Notes: generated from the sequence alone by a model not told the origin. A stretch of DNA of 64,000 nt from Microbacterium sp. STN6 (GCF_026410545.1 NZ_JAPMIT010000004.1:62001-126000); one strand, 5' to 3'; counted from the first letter of the stretch, positions 48,846 to 57,202 are shown. Made by a program: numbers and translations.

Positions 48846-50543
48846 TCACGCCTCCTCGAGCAACCCGCGCTCGGCGATGTCGGCGCGCGACAGCACCTTG
48901 TACCCCTCCGACTCGAAGAACACCGTGATCCTGTCCTCCTCGGCGCGCATCACCACACCCTCGCCCCACTCGGAATGCCGCACGGCCGTGTCGAGCGCGA
49001 ACGGGTCCCGGCGCGCCGCGGGCGCGGCGGCATCCGCCTCATAAGCACTGCCGGAGGTGCACGTGTCGCAATTGCCGCAGGGTTCGTCGAGTTCCTCGCC
49101 GAAGTAGCCGAGCAGGAACTGCCTGCGGCACTGCCCGGTCTCGGCGTAGCCGCGCATCATCGCGATGCGGGAGCGGTCGATGCGCTCGCGTGCCTCGACG
49201 GCCTCGCTTGCCCGCTCGGCGGCATCCTCTGGCGTCACGGATGCCGCGGCGACAACCCCGCGCCTGCCGCTGCTGACCACCCGCGCCTGCTGCAGCGGGT
49301 TGAGCAGCCCGGTCGTCTTGCGCGTGGAGAGATCGAGCCGGCGGGCCAACTCGGCGACGCGAAGCGGCCCGTCGGCGGAGCGCAACGCCTCGAACAGCCG
49401 CCGCAGCTCGCCGGCGTCGGGTGTGCTCGAAGCGAAGAAGGTGCGCAGGCCCAGATCCTCTGCGCGATAGTGCAGCGCGGCCAGCGCCTCATCGCCGTCG
49501 CGCCCGGCCCGGCCGATCTCCTGGTAGTAGCTCTCGAGCGAGTCGGTCACCGACGTGTGCACCACGAAGCGCACGTTCGGCTTGTCGATGCCCATGCCGA
49601 ACGCGCTGGTCGCCACCACGACCTCGAGCTCGTCGGCCAGGAACCGCTCGTGCGTCTCGCGCCGCTCGCTCGCCTTCAGCCCGGCGTGGTAGGCCGCTGC
49701 CGTCACGCCCTCCGCGCTCAGCACGTCGGCGTATTCGGTGGTCTCGCGGCGCGTCGCCACGTAAAGCAGGCCGGGCTTCGGCAGGTCGCGCACCTGCTCG
49801 ACGATAGCCTGCCGCTTGCGCTCGGGCTCGGCGTGCCGCCTCACCTCCAGTCGGATGTTCGGCCGGTCGAACCCCCGGGTCAAGACCAGCGGATGCCGCA
49901 TCCCGAGCCGTTCGACGATCTCGTCCCGTACAGGCGGCGACCCCGTCGCGGTCAGCGCCACCGTCGTCGGGTGACCCAGCCGGGCGATCACGTCGCCCAG
50001 GCGCAGGTAGTCGGGGCGGAAGTCGTGGCCCCAGGCGGAGACGCAATGCGCCTCGTCGACGACGAACAGGCGCACGTTCATGCCGCGCAAACGCTCGACG
50101 ACCTCGTCCTTGGCCAGCTGCTCGGGGGCGAGGAAGAGGAACTCGGCGTCGTCGTCGTCGACGGCGTCCCAGGCTCGCTCGTTTGCGCCATCGGACTGGC
50201 TCGAGTTCACGGCGACCGCCTCCGGCGCGTCGTCGGCATCCTCGATGCCCGACACCTGGTCGGACTGCAGCGCGATGAGCGGCGAGACGACCACGGTCGG
50301 GCCCTCGACGAGCAGCGCCGCGACCTGGTAGATCGCCGACTTCCCGTAGCCGGTCGGCATGACGGCGAGCACGTCGGTGCCGTCGACGAGGGCCTCGATG
50401 GCCTCGCGCTGACCGGCGCGCAGGCGCTCCCAGCCGAAGCGGTCGCGGGCGGCGCTGAGCGCGTCGCGCGTGTGCTGTTGTCGTGCCGCAGCGCGCCCGC
50501 TCGTCGTGTTCTGCGTGCTGCCTGGCGTCTGTTCCCTGCCCAC
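48846..50543 (-). CDS. recQ: RecQ-family ATP-dependent DNA helicase
   Basis: 565 residues. Walker A AVMPTGYGKSAIYQVAALL, DEAHCVSAWGHDFRPDYLRL and the arginine-finger motif YYQEIGRAGRDG mark the RecQ core. The zinc domain is CRRQFLLGYFGEELDEPCGNCDTC. There is no HRDC domain; the C-terminal 75 residues form a small unassigned domain (WGEGVVMRAEEDRITVFFES). It unwinds DNA 3'-5' in recombination repair. GTG 50543 has only a weak ribosome site. Confidence 0.93.
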   Translation of the reverse strand: MGREQTPGSTQNTTSGRAAARQQHTRDALSAARDRFGWERLRAGQREAIEALVDGTDVLAVMPTGYGKSAIYQVAALLVEGPTVVVSPLIALQSDQVSGIEDADDAPEAVAVNSSQSDGANERAWDAVDDDDAEFLFLAPEQLAKDEVVERLRGMNVRLFVVDEAHCVSAWGHDFRPDYLRLGDVIARLGHPTTVALTATGSPPVRDEIVERLGMRHPLVLTRGFDRPNIRLEVRRHAEPERKRQAIVEQVRDLPKPGLLYVATRRETTEYADVLSAEGVTAAAYHAGLKASERRETHERFLADELEVVVATSAFGMGIDKPNVRFVVHTSVTDSLESYYQEIGRAGRDGDEALAALHYRAEDLGLRTFFASSTPDAGELRRLFEALRSADGPLRVAELARRLDLSTRKTTGLLNPLQQARVVSSGRRGVVAAASVTPEDAAERASEAVEARERIDRSRIAMMRGYAETGQCRRQFLLGYFGEELDEPCGNCDTCTSGSAYEADAAAPAARRDPFALDTAVRHSEWGEGVVMRAEEDRITVFFESEGYKVLSRADIAERGLLEEA

Positions 50544-50587
50544 TCCCTGAGGTTAGGTCGGGCGGCCCGATATCGCCCGTGCTGCGG

Positions 50588-50679
50588 ACCCCTGCTGCTG
50601 CCTGCTGCTGCCCGCTCGCTGCTGCCCCGCCTGCTGCTGCCCGCTCGCCGCAGCCGGCTCGCTGCCCCGAGCCCCTGTC
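50588..50679. repeat. GCTGCTGCC-rich tandem repeats between recQ and the hairpin
   Basis: CCTGCTGCTGCCCGCTCGCT and CCTGCTGCTGCCCGCTCGCC stand about 40 bases apart within a run of CTGCTGCC words. This is low-complexity sequence, prone to length change. Confidence 0.6.
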
Positions 50680-50704
50680 ATCGCTCCCCGCCGCTGCGCT
50701 TCAG

Positions 50705-50771
50705 CAGGAAGAATCGGCCGACACCCCGCTCCAGGCTCCGATTCCACCAGCGCGTCGCCCAATTCCTCCTG
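50705..50771. repeat. Family B hairpin repeat, copy 4
   Basis: 67 bp, opening CAGGAAGAATCGGCCGAC and closing GCGTCGCCCAATTCCTCCTG. It lies between the peptidase stop (50797) and the recQ start, both on the minus strand. Confidence 0.8.
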
Positions 50772-50796
50772 ATCAGGACTCGCACCAGAGAGCGCG

Positions 50797-51750
50797 TCAT
50801 CCTCGGTGCGTGCCCCCAGTTGCAAAGCCCGCGATCGCGTCTTTCACTTCGCGGTAGATCGAGCCACCGAAGTGGCCCTCGTCGTCGACGACGATCAGTC
50901 TGCTGGCCGGCCACTCTCGGTGCAGCTCCCACGGCACGGAGAGCGTGGAGCTGACGTCGAGGCGACCGTGAACCAGCACCGCCGGGATGTGCGCGATACG
51001 CCCCATGCCCCCGAGAATCCCGGGTGGTTCTATGAAGGCGGCATGCTTCCAGTAGTGGATGACAAGCGTGGCCAGCAGCAGTCGCTGCTGCGGGTCGTCG
51101 TAGCGGGAGTCGTGAGTGTGCGCGTTCTCGAGCGACACGTGCACGTCTTCCCACGCGCACCATGCCCGCGCTGCCGCCTCGCGCACGGCCGGATCGGGGT
51201 CGGTGATCCTGCCGTAGTACGCATCGATGAGGCTCTCACCTTCACGAGCGCCGGACTCGCGCGCGAAGTCGTCCCACTCGCGTGGAAAGAGCCGTCGCAT
51301 GTCCTGCGTGATCCACTCCACCTCGGCGCTGCTCGTGCTGGTCACGGCGCCGAGCACCATCTCGGTGACGCGCTCGGGGTGGGCCTGCGCGTATGCGAGG
51401 GCGAGGGTGGCGCCCCACGACAGTCCAACCACGAGCCAGGAGCCGACCGCGACGTGCTCGCGCAGCGCTTCGATGTCGCGAATGAGAGCCTGCGTGGTGT
51501 TGGCGGGAAGGCCGGCCGGGTCGTCACTGGCGAGCGGCCGGCTGCGCCCGCATCCGCGCTGATCGAGCGAGACGACAAGGTAGTCGTTCGCTTCGAAGTA
51601 GGTGCGATGGTGCGTGCCGATGCCCGAACCGGGCCCGCCGTGCAAAAACAGCGCGGGCTTGCCGTCGGGGTTTCCCCAGCACTCCCAGTAGATCTCGTTG
51701 TCGTGCTCGACGGCGAGCAGGCCGTGCGCGAAGGGTTCGGCAGGAGACAT
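50797..51750 (-). CDS. pip: Proline iminopeptidase (alpha/beta hydrolase)
   Basis: 317 residues, the usual length. The iminopeptidase signature is complete: oxyanion loop ALFLHGGPGSGIG, DQRGCGRSRP, nucleophile in VGLSWGATLALAYAQAHPER, Asp in VHGRLDVSS and His in DDEGHFGG. It releases N-terminal proline from peptides in the cytoplasm. ATG 51750 is preceded by GGAGA in the adjoining sequence. Stand-alone gene. Confidence 0.9.
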   Translation of the reverse strand: MSPAEPFAHGLLAVEHDNEIYWECWGNPDGKPALFLHGGPGSGIGTHHRTYFEANDYLVVSLDQRGCGRSRPLASDDPAGLPANTTQALIRDIEALREHVAVGSWLVVGLSWGATLALAYAQAHPERVTEMVLGAVTSTSSAEVEWITQDMRRLFPREWDDFARESGAREGESLIDAYYGRITDPDPAVREAAARAWCAWEDVHVSLENAHTHDSRYDDPQQRLLLATLVIHYWKHAAFIEPPGILGGMGRIAHIPAVLVHGRLDVSSTLSVPWELHREWPASRLIVVDDEGHFGGSIYREVKDAIAGFATGGTHRG

Positions 51751-51841
51751 CCGCTCAGCTTATGACGCTGTTTGGGTCCCATAGTCGAGCTCGAGGTCCC
51801 GTGGCCCGCGCACAACTCCTGCTTCATGTCACTCTGGGGGC

Positions 51842-52651
51842 ATGCCGAGACCGCCCGCCGCCGTGCTGTTCGACCTCTACGACACCCTCGTGAGCGTCCC
51901 AGCGGATGCGCGGCTGCAGCACCAGCGCCAGCTCGCCTCCCGACTCCGCCTGCCCGTAGAGCGGTTCCTCGCCCTGTGGCAGGAGTCGAGCCCAGCCAGC
52001 AACCTCGGCACGCTCGGTTCGACCGCCGACCGGGTGCGCTGGGTCATGGAGCGCGGCGCCCGCGACGCCGAGCGTGGGCTTTCGCGACGAACGAGGGTGG
52101 TGGAACACGCGCTCTCGTCGCGAACACCCACGTTCGCCGAGGGGCGGAGTGGGCGTGAGGGTGAACTCGCGCTCGCCGGGGAGCCGGGTGAGTCGGGTGG
52201 AGCAGAGGGCGCCCTGGCCGCCGAACTCGCCGACCTCGAGCACGGCTTCCTCGCCCAGGCCACGCGGCCCGTCGACGGCGTTCCCTCCCTACTGCGGGAG
52301 CTGCGCGAGCGCGGCATCCGCACCTGGATTCTCAGCAACTGCTCCCCGAGCGTCGTGCACACCCTCGCCGCCGCCCGCATCGAACACCTCGTCGACGGCA
52401 TGACGCTCTCCTGCGATGTCGGGCTCGCCAAACCCGACCCGGCGATCTACCGCCACGCCCTCGATCAGCTTGGCGTCGACCCACACGACGCGGCCTACGT
52501 CGCAGACGGCGTCGGCGGCGAATTGGATGCGGCGCGCAGGCTCGGCCTGCGCGCCATCCGCGTGACGTGGTCGAATCCATGCGGGGCCGCGCCGACAGGA
52601 ACGCCCGTGGCGGGCAGTGCGCAGGAGTTGCGGGAGCTGCTGGGGTTGTGA
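51842..52651 (+). CDS. HAD-superfamily hydrolase with repeat-derived insert
   Basis: 269 residues. Motif I is FDLYDTLV: the nucleophile Asp is kept but the second Asp of the usual DxD is Tyr, as in haloacid dehalogenases. Motif II SNCSPS, the Lys in GLAKPDPAIYRHALDQL and the motif IV VADGVGGELDAARRLGLRAI are intact. Residues about 76-99 (SRRTRVVEHALSSRTPTFAE) are coded by the family C inverted repeat at 52067-52138, inside the helical cap. Without the insert the protein would be a normal 220-240-residue HAD-IA enzyme. It is convergent with the glycosyltransferase gene. Confidence 0.88.
   Translation: MPRPPAAVLFDLYDTLVSVPADARLQHQRQLASRLRLPVERFLALWQESSPASNLGTLGSTADRVRWVMERGARDAERGLSRRTRVVEHALSSRTPTFAEGRSGREGELALAGEPGESGGAEGALAAELADLEHGFLAQATRPVDGVPSLLRELRERGIRTWILSNCSPSVVHTLAAARIEHLVDGMTLSCDVGLAKPDPAIYRHALDQLGVDPHDAAYVADGVGGELDAARRLGLRAIRVTWSNPCGAAPTGTPVAGSAQELRELLGL
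52067..52138. repeat. Family C inverted repeat inside the HAD gene
   Basis: 72 bp, same length as the intergenic copy at 26666-26737. Left arm GCGTGGGCTTTCGCGACGA and right arm TCGTCGCGAACACCCACG pair over 20 of 24 positions. It is read in frame as ERGLSRRTRVVEHALSSRTP and a few more residues. Confidence 0.85.
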
Positions 52652-52657
52652 GGGGCC

Positions 52658-53830
52658 TCAACCCGCGTCGCGGGTGCCGAACACCACGTCGCGGGCCTCG
52701 ATGCGGCGGTCCTCCACCGTCGTCGGCGATTCCAGGTGCACGGCGCCGCTCGGCAAGATGCCCGCGCCGCCGAAGCGCTCCATGACGCGCCACTCGGCGG
52801 CGACATCCTCGCCCGCGTGCACCGGCGGCAGCTGCGGCCAGAAGTCGAAGCCGCCGCACTCCACGAGCGCCGAGCGCCGATACAGCACGCACGCCCCCAC
52901 CCACGCCACCCGGTACGCGAGCCAGCCGTCGCGCGGCACCGGGTTCTCCGCGGCCACGTGAGCGAGGTTCGCCGCCATGTGCAGGGCGGCGCGTTCGATC
53001 TCGGGCGCATCCGATCGCAGGCGTTCGGGCAGCACCGGTCCCGCCCACCTCTCGAACGCCGTGCGCTGGTGCGGCCGGTCATCGTCGAGGTACGAGAGTC
53101 CAACCGGCGCGCTCCCGACGAAGCCGCAGCCGAGCTCGCCGAGCGCGTCGAGCATGCGCGCCATGGTGCCAGGCTCCAGCCAGATGTCGTCGTCGAGAAA
53201 CAGCACGAACTCGGCGCTCGACTGCTCGAGCAGGAACTGCCGCTGCTCCGCCAGCCCGCGTCGCGGCAGGTGCCGCAGCACCCGAGTGGGCCTGCCCTGC
53301 GCCTCGAGCACCCGCAGCATCGCCTGAACCGACGGGGCGGATGCGACCCCTCCCGCACTCCCGCCCTCGTCGTCGGCCTCCCCGCCTGCGTTGCCGCCCT
53401 CGACCAGCCCCGCACTCCGGCCCTCGTTGTCGGCCTCCGTCTGGTCGCTCACGATCACCCGGAACGGCGGGTCGTCCTGCGCGGCGAGCCCGGCGAGGGT
53501 GACCGCGAGTTCGGCGATGCGCCCGGCGGTCGGGATGAGCACGTCGACGGCTGGGCCAGCATTCGCGACGGTGGCGGCGGCCCCCGAGACGGTGGCGGCG
53601 GCCCCCGCGACGGTGGCGCCGGCATTCGCGACGGTGGCGGCGGCCCCCGCGACGGTGGCGCCGGCACCCGCGACAGTGGCGCCGGCATCCGCTGTCCTGG
53701 GCGTCTGGGCCGAATCGGCCGCACCCGGCGGCTCGCCCGCGCCCAGCCCACTCAGACCGCCCAGCCCACTCAGCCCCCCCAGCACGCTCGCCCCCCACTC
53801 GCCCGACCAGCGGCGCGACGGCTCACTCAC
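52658..53830 (-). CDS. Family 2 glycosyltransferase with repetitive N-terminus
   Basis: 390 residues. The GT-A fold starts at about residue 93 (AVDVLIPTAGRIAELAVTLA) and shows the metal-binding FVLFLDDDIWLEPGTMARML and later GGFDFWPQLPPVHAGEDVA, as in rhamnosyl- and galactofuranosyl-type GT2 enzymes. Residues 1-92 are low complexity, with six 7-residue repeats of ATVAGA type from 53565-53690. A second acidic/Gly repeat (ADNEGRSAG, DDEGGSAG) interrupts the fold at about 130-160. GTG 53830 overlaps the stop of the HldE gene, so the two are co-translated. Confidence 0.85.
   Translation of the reverse strand: MSEPSRRWSGEWGASVLGGLSGLGGLSGLGAGEPPGAADSAQTPRTADAGATVAGAGATVAGAAATVANAGATVAGAAATVSGAAATVANAGPAVDVLIPTAGRIAELAVTLAGLAAQDDPPFRVIVSDQTEADNEGRSAGLVEGGNAGGEADDEGGSAGGVASAPSVQAMLRVLEAQGRPTRVLRHLPRRGLAEQRQFLLEQSSAEFVLFLDDDIWLEPGTMARMLDALGELGCGFVGSAPVGLSYLDDDRPHQRTAFERWAGPVLPERLRSDAPEIERAALHMAANLAHVAAENPVPRDGWLAYRVAWVGACVLYRRSALVECGGFDFWPQLPPVHAGEDVAAEWRVMERFGGAGILPSGAVHLESPTTVEDRRIEARDVVFGTRDAG
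53352..53437. repeat. 30-bp direct repeat inside the glycosyltransferase gene
   Basis: CCCGCACTCCCGCCCTCGTC at 53352 recurs as CCCGCACTCCGGCCCTCGTT at 53408, 26 bases apart end to start. They code the repeated acidic/Gly segments of the enzyme. Confidence 0.65.
53565..53690. repeat. Six 21-bp tandem repeats inside the glycosyltransferase gene
   Basis: Six units of the form GCGACGGTGGCGSCGGC plus four bases, starting at 53565, 53586, 53607, 53628, 53649 and 53670. Each codes seven residues of the ATVAGAA/ATVANAG type. Unit length is a multiple of three, so copy number can vary without breaking the frame. Confidence 0.85.
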
Positions 53831-55383
53831 GCCGACCCCATGGCACGCGAAGGCTCGGCGAACGGGCCGGGTTCCCCATCGACCTGCGCCTCGCGCCCCA
53901 CATCGCCGCGGATCTTGCGCACGACCGCGGTCGTCGAGTGCGACGGCAGGTACTCGAGAATGCGCACCTGGCCGCCGTGCCGGCGCACCACCTCGGCCTC
54001 GGGCAGGTCATCGGCGCTGTAGTCGCCGCCCTTGGCGTAAATGTCGGGCCGCACCCGCTCGAGCAGCGGCACGGGCGTGTCCGTGTCGAACACGGTCACA
54101 TAGTCGACGCACGAGAGGGCCGCGAGCACGCTCGCGCGGTCGCTCGCCGGGTTGATCGGGCGGCTTGAGCCCTTCAGCCGGCGCACGCAGTCGTCGCTGT
54201 TGATGGCGACGACGAGAACGTCGCCGAGCCGCTTCGCCTGATTGAGGCAAGCCGTGTGGCCGCGGTGCAGCACGTCGAAGCAGCCGTTCGTGAAGACGAT
54301 GCGGCGGCCGTTCGCGCGCTCCTGCTCCAGCTGACGCACCAGCTCGTCATGCTCGAGCGCGCTGTCGGCGAACTCCGCGAGCCGGCCGACGAGGTCGCCC
54401 GTGGAACACACGGACGTGCCGAATCGCTCGACCACAACATCCGCCGCCGACTGCGCGAGATCGACGCTCGTCGTCAGTGGCAGGCCGCACGCCCGCCCGA
54501 GCGTGACGGCGGCCACGAACGTGTCGCCCGCGCCCGACGCCTGCTTGTCTGCGGCAGGCCGCGCCCAGGTTCGGTGCAGGATGCCGCCCGGCCCCAGCAG
54601 CACCGTTCCGTCGCGGTCGAGCGTGACCACGGCGTTCGCCGCGCCCGTCGCCTCAAGCAGGTCTGCGGCGCGGGCGCCGACCGTCTCGGTGCGGTCAGAC
54701 TCGCGCTCGAGCCCGCAGCCGAGCAGCCGCGCGGTCTCCTCGGTGTTCGGCGTCACGAGATCGGGGCGCAGCGGCGCCCAGGGCACCGGGTCGTGGGCGT
54801 CGACGATGGTGAAGCCCGGGCGCTCGCGCTGCGACAGCAGTGCCTCGCGCACCGGGCCCACGAGCGTGCCGGTTCCGTAGTCGCAGATCACCTGCGCGGC
54901 GGCACCGTGAGCCGCCCGCGCTGCCTCGTGCGCGAGCGCGCTGAGCGCATCCGCGGGAAAAGCGCCGTGCTGGCCGTCGTCGAGCCGCACCATCACCTGG
55001 TCGCCCACCACAATGCGCGTCTTGGTCACGGTGGTGACCTCGGGGTGCAGCACGAGAGAGTCGACGTTCACCCCAGCGGATGCGAGCAGGTCGCGCAGTC
55101 GGCGGCCCGCGTCGTCGTCTCCTGCCAGACCGACGAAGCGCACGCGCGCGCCGAGCGCCGCGAGGTTCATGGCGGTGTTGGCCGCGCCACCCGGCACATA
55201 CTGCCGGGCGTCGAGCGCGACGATGGGCGCCGGAGCCTCCCGCGCCATGCGGTTGCTGGTGCCCCGCCACCAGCCGTCGAGCATGGGATCGCCGACCACC
55301 GTGACGCGCGGCGAGAGATGCCGCATGGTGAGCGGCAGGTCGGGCGTGAGCGCCTGGTGCGAGGAGAGAATGGTCTTCGTCAT
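53827..55383 (-). CDS. hldE: Bifunctional HldE-like sugar kinase/nucleotidyltransferase
   Basis: 518 residues. Residues 1-325 are a PfkB kinase: VTVVGDPMLDGWWRG, GGAANTAMNLAALGARV and the anion-hole motif ASGAGDTFVAAVTLG. Residues about 355-500 are a cytidylyltransferase-like domain: FTNGCFDVLHRGHTACLNQA and the INSDDCVRRLKGSSRPI loop. This is the HldE plan, which makes ADP-heptose from heptose 7-phosphate in Gram-negatives. In an actinobacterium without LPS it would serve a surface glycan or a secreted nucleotide sugar. GGAAGGACC precedes ATG 55383. It is coupled to the GT2 gene downstream. Confidence 0.88.
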   Translation of the reverse strand: MTKTILSSHQALTPDLPLTMRHLSPRVTVVGDPMLDGWWRGTSNRMAREAPAPIVALDARQYVPGGAANTAMNLAALGARVRFVGLAGDDDAGRRLRDLLASAGVNVDSLVLHPEVTTVTKTRIVVGDQVMVRLDDGQHGAFPADALSALAHEAARAAHGAAAQVICDYGTGTLVGPVREALLSQRERPGFTIVDAHDPVPWAPLRPDLVTPNTEETARLLGCGLERESDRTETVGARAADLLEATGAANAVVTLDRDGTVLLGPGGILHRTWARPAADKQASGAGDTFVAAVTLGRACGLPLTTSVDLAQSAADVVVERFGTSVCSTGDLVGRLAEFADSALEHDELVRQLEQERANGRRIVFTNGCFDVLHRGHTACLNQAKRLGDVLVVAINSDDCVRRLKGSSRPINPASDRASVLAALSCVDYVTVFDTDTPVPLLERVRPDIYAKGGDYSADDLPEAEVVRRHGGQVRILEYLPSHSTTAVVRKIRGDVGREAQVDGEPGPFAEPSRAMGSA

Positions 55384-55420
55384 CGGTTGGTCCTTCCGTG
55401 TCGCCGCGACCGGTTGTGTC

Positions 55421-55519
55421 GTCTGGCCGTCTGGCCGTCGGGCCGTCGGGCCGTCTGGCCGTCTGGCCGTGTGGCTCTGGTTCGTCTGGCCGTCTGGCTC
55501 TGGCTTGTCTGGCGCTGGC
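55421..55519. repeat. 8-bp minisatellite (GTCTGGCC) between ALDH and hldE
   Basis: About ten units of GTCTGGCC with variants GTCGGGCC and GTGTGGCT fill 55421-55519. They lie just upstream of the hldE ribosome binding site and just after the ALDH stop, where a change in number would alter the spacing of the hldE leader. Confidence 0.8.
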
Positions 55520-55528
55520 TCGCCTGCC

Positions 55529-56920
55529 TCAGGCCGGCAGCCCGAGGTGCACGACCTTGGTCGTCGTCATCTCGTCGAGCAGCCGCGGGCCGTAGCCGTA
55601 GCCGGAACCGCTGTCGCGCCGGGGCTCTGCCGAACCGCCCGGTGCGCCGCCGAATACGTCGTTGATCTTCACCGTGCCGAACGGCAGCTCGGAAGCGGCC
55701 CTCTGCGCGTTCTCCATCGACGAGGTCAGCACGGTCGCGGCGAGCCCGTAGCGGTCGCGCCCGGCGAGCTCGAGCGCCTCGTCGAAGCCGCCGACGACCT
55801 GAACGGGCGCGACCGGCCCGAACGTCTCCTCTGTCATGACCGGCATGCCGGGCGCGCACTCCGTGAGCACGGTCGCGGGGTAGTACGAGCCTGCGCCGTC
55901 GGGAACGTAGGCCCCGGCGCGTACCTGAGCGCCCTGGCCGACGGATGCGCTCACCTGGCGATGCACCGCCTCACGAAGGCGGCGATCGACGAGCGGTCCA
56001 AGCTCTCCCGTCTCTTCGCGGTGCCGGGCCTCGGCGACGAGGGCGAGCACGAATGGGTCGGCCACGCGCTCGTGCACGTAGATGCGCTCCACCGAGGTAC
56101 ACAGCTGGCCCGCGTTGGCGAAGGCGCCGAGCGCGGCCTGCTCTGCGGCCCAGACGGGATCGACGCCCTGGTCGACGACGAGCGGATCGTTGCCGCCGTT
56201 CTCGCGGATCACGTGGGCCCCGGTCAGCGCGGCCGCCCGAGCGATGCGTTCGCCGGTTCGGGTGGAGCCGACGTGCGCGATCACATCGACGCCCGGCTGT
56301 TCGACGAGCAGGTTGCCGACGGCCGAGCCGCCCATCGCCGTCTGCACCACGTCGGCGGGGAACGCCTCGGCGAGCACCTCGCCGAGCAGGCTGCCGAGGT
56401 GCGGGCACCGCTCGCTCGGCTTGTGGATGACGGTGTTGCCGCTCACGACGGCCGCGCCGATGAGCCCGGCGGCCACGGCGACCGGGTCGTTCCACGGGGT
56501 GAGCACGAGTACCACGCCACGCGGCTCCGGCACGCTGTAGTCGGTGGCGTCGACCGGGCCCCGCAGGCTCTCGCCTCGGTGCAGCGGGCCGAGCTCGGCG
56601 TACTGCAGCAGGGTCTGCACCGCGGCGTTCACGCCCTCGAGCGCCTGATCCTGCGGGCGGCCCGTCTCGCGCGTGTTCATGCGGGCCAAGGCGGGCGCGC
56701 GGTCGGCCACGAGCGAGGCCGCGTGGCGCAGCATGGCGCCGCGTTCGCCGGGCGGCACTCGCGACCACCACGCGAACGCGTCGCTCGCGCGGCCGACCAG
56801 GGGCGGAATGTCCAGCGGCGTGAGGCTCTCGATCGCGCCGACGGGGCTGCCGTCGCGCGGATCGACGATCGTCATGGGCGCGTCGTGCGCGTCCGTCCCC
56901 ATCAGATGGATGAGCGACAT
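55529..56920 (-). CDS. Aldehyde dehydrogenase family protein
   Basis: 463 residues, slightly short for the family. Catalytic Cys is in FANAGQLCTSVERIYVHE; the substrate/NAD loop VLVLTPWNDPVAVA and the late motif TEETFGPVAPV are present. The general-base motif usually ELGG is ENGG here (VIRENGGNDPLVVD), keeping Glu. Substrates of this succinate-semialdehyde-like branch are short aldehydes. It is upstream of hldE on the same strand, separated by 145 bases of repeat. Confidence 0.9.
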   Translation of the reverse strand: MSLIHLMGTDAHDAPMTIVDPRDGSPVGAIESLTPLDIPPLVGRASDAFAWWSRVPPGERGAMLRHAASLVADRAPALARMNTRETGRPQDQALEGVNAAVQTLLQYAELGPLHRGESLRGPVDATDYSVPEPRGVVLVLTPWNDPVAVAAGLIGAAVVSGNTVIHKPSERCPHLGSLLGEVLAEAFPADVVQTAMGGSAVGNLLVEQPGVDVIAHVGSTRTGERIARAAALTGAHVIRENGGNDPLVVDQGVDPVWAAEQAALGAFANAGQLCTSVERIYVHERVADPFVLALVAEARHREETGELGPLVDRRLREAVHRQVSASVGQGAQVRAGAYVPDGAGSYYPATVLTECAPGMPVMTEETFGPVAPVQVVGGFDEALELAGRDRYGLAATVLTSSMENAQRAASELPFGTVKINDVFGGAPGGSAEPRRDSGSGYGYGPRLLDEMTTTKVVHLGLPA

Positions 56921-57037
56921 GCGTCCTCCCTCAGCTCACGTGACCTGTGCTCTGCAGAGGCAGTACCCGCTTGCGGCGATCTCTACACCTGCCCGCGCCC
57001 GACCTCCTCCGACTGAGCGCGTCGCACCCGCCCGCGC

Positions 57038-57124
57038 GAACGAAAACGACGGTGTTGCTGTCAAAAACGGCGGAAGACTGCGCGGCTGCGCACATCCGCT
57101 CACCTTTCTCCGTCGTTTTCGTTC
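57038..57124. repeat. 87-bp element A, copy 1
   Basis: Perfect 15-bp terminal arms GAACGAAAACGACGG and CCGTCGTTTTCGTTC enclose 57 bases including CTGCGCGGCTGCGCACATCC. It lies upstream of the membrane-protein gene at 57203. Exact 87-bp copies follow at 58259 and 59286. Confidence 0.92.
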
Positions 57125-57202
57125 GTGGCCCTAGACTGTGCCGGTGTCACGGATGCCGGCGGTTGCGCGGGCAGCCGAATGGAACCTGCGCGGAGGCTGA
57201 AC

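Noticed and set aside
48975-50954. Long open frame on the + strand opposite recQ
   Set aside because: Shadow of recQ; no ribosome site or recognisable motif, and RecQ motifs are on the other strand.
54256-57016. Long + strand frames opposite hldE and the aldehyde dehydrogenase
   Set aside because: Composition is that of antisense frames; the minus-strand genes have full family motifs.
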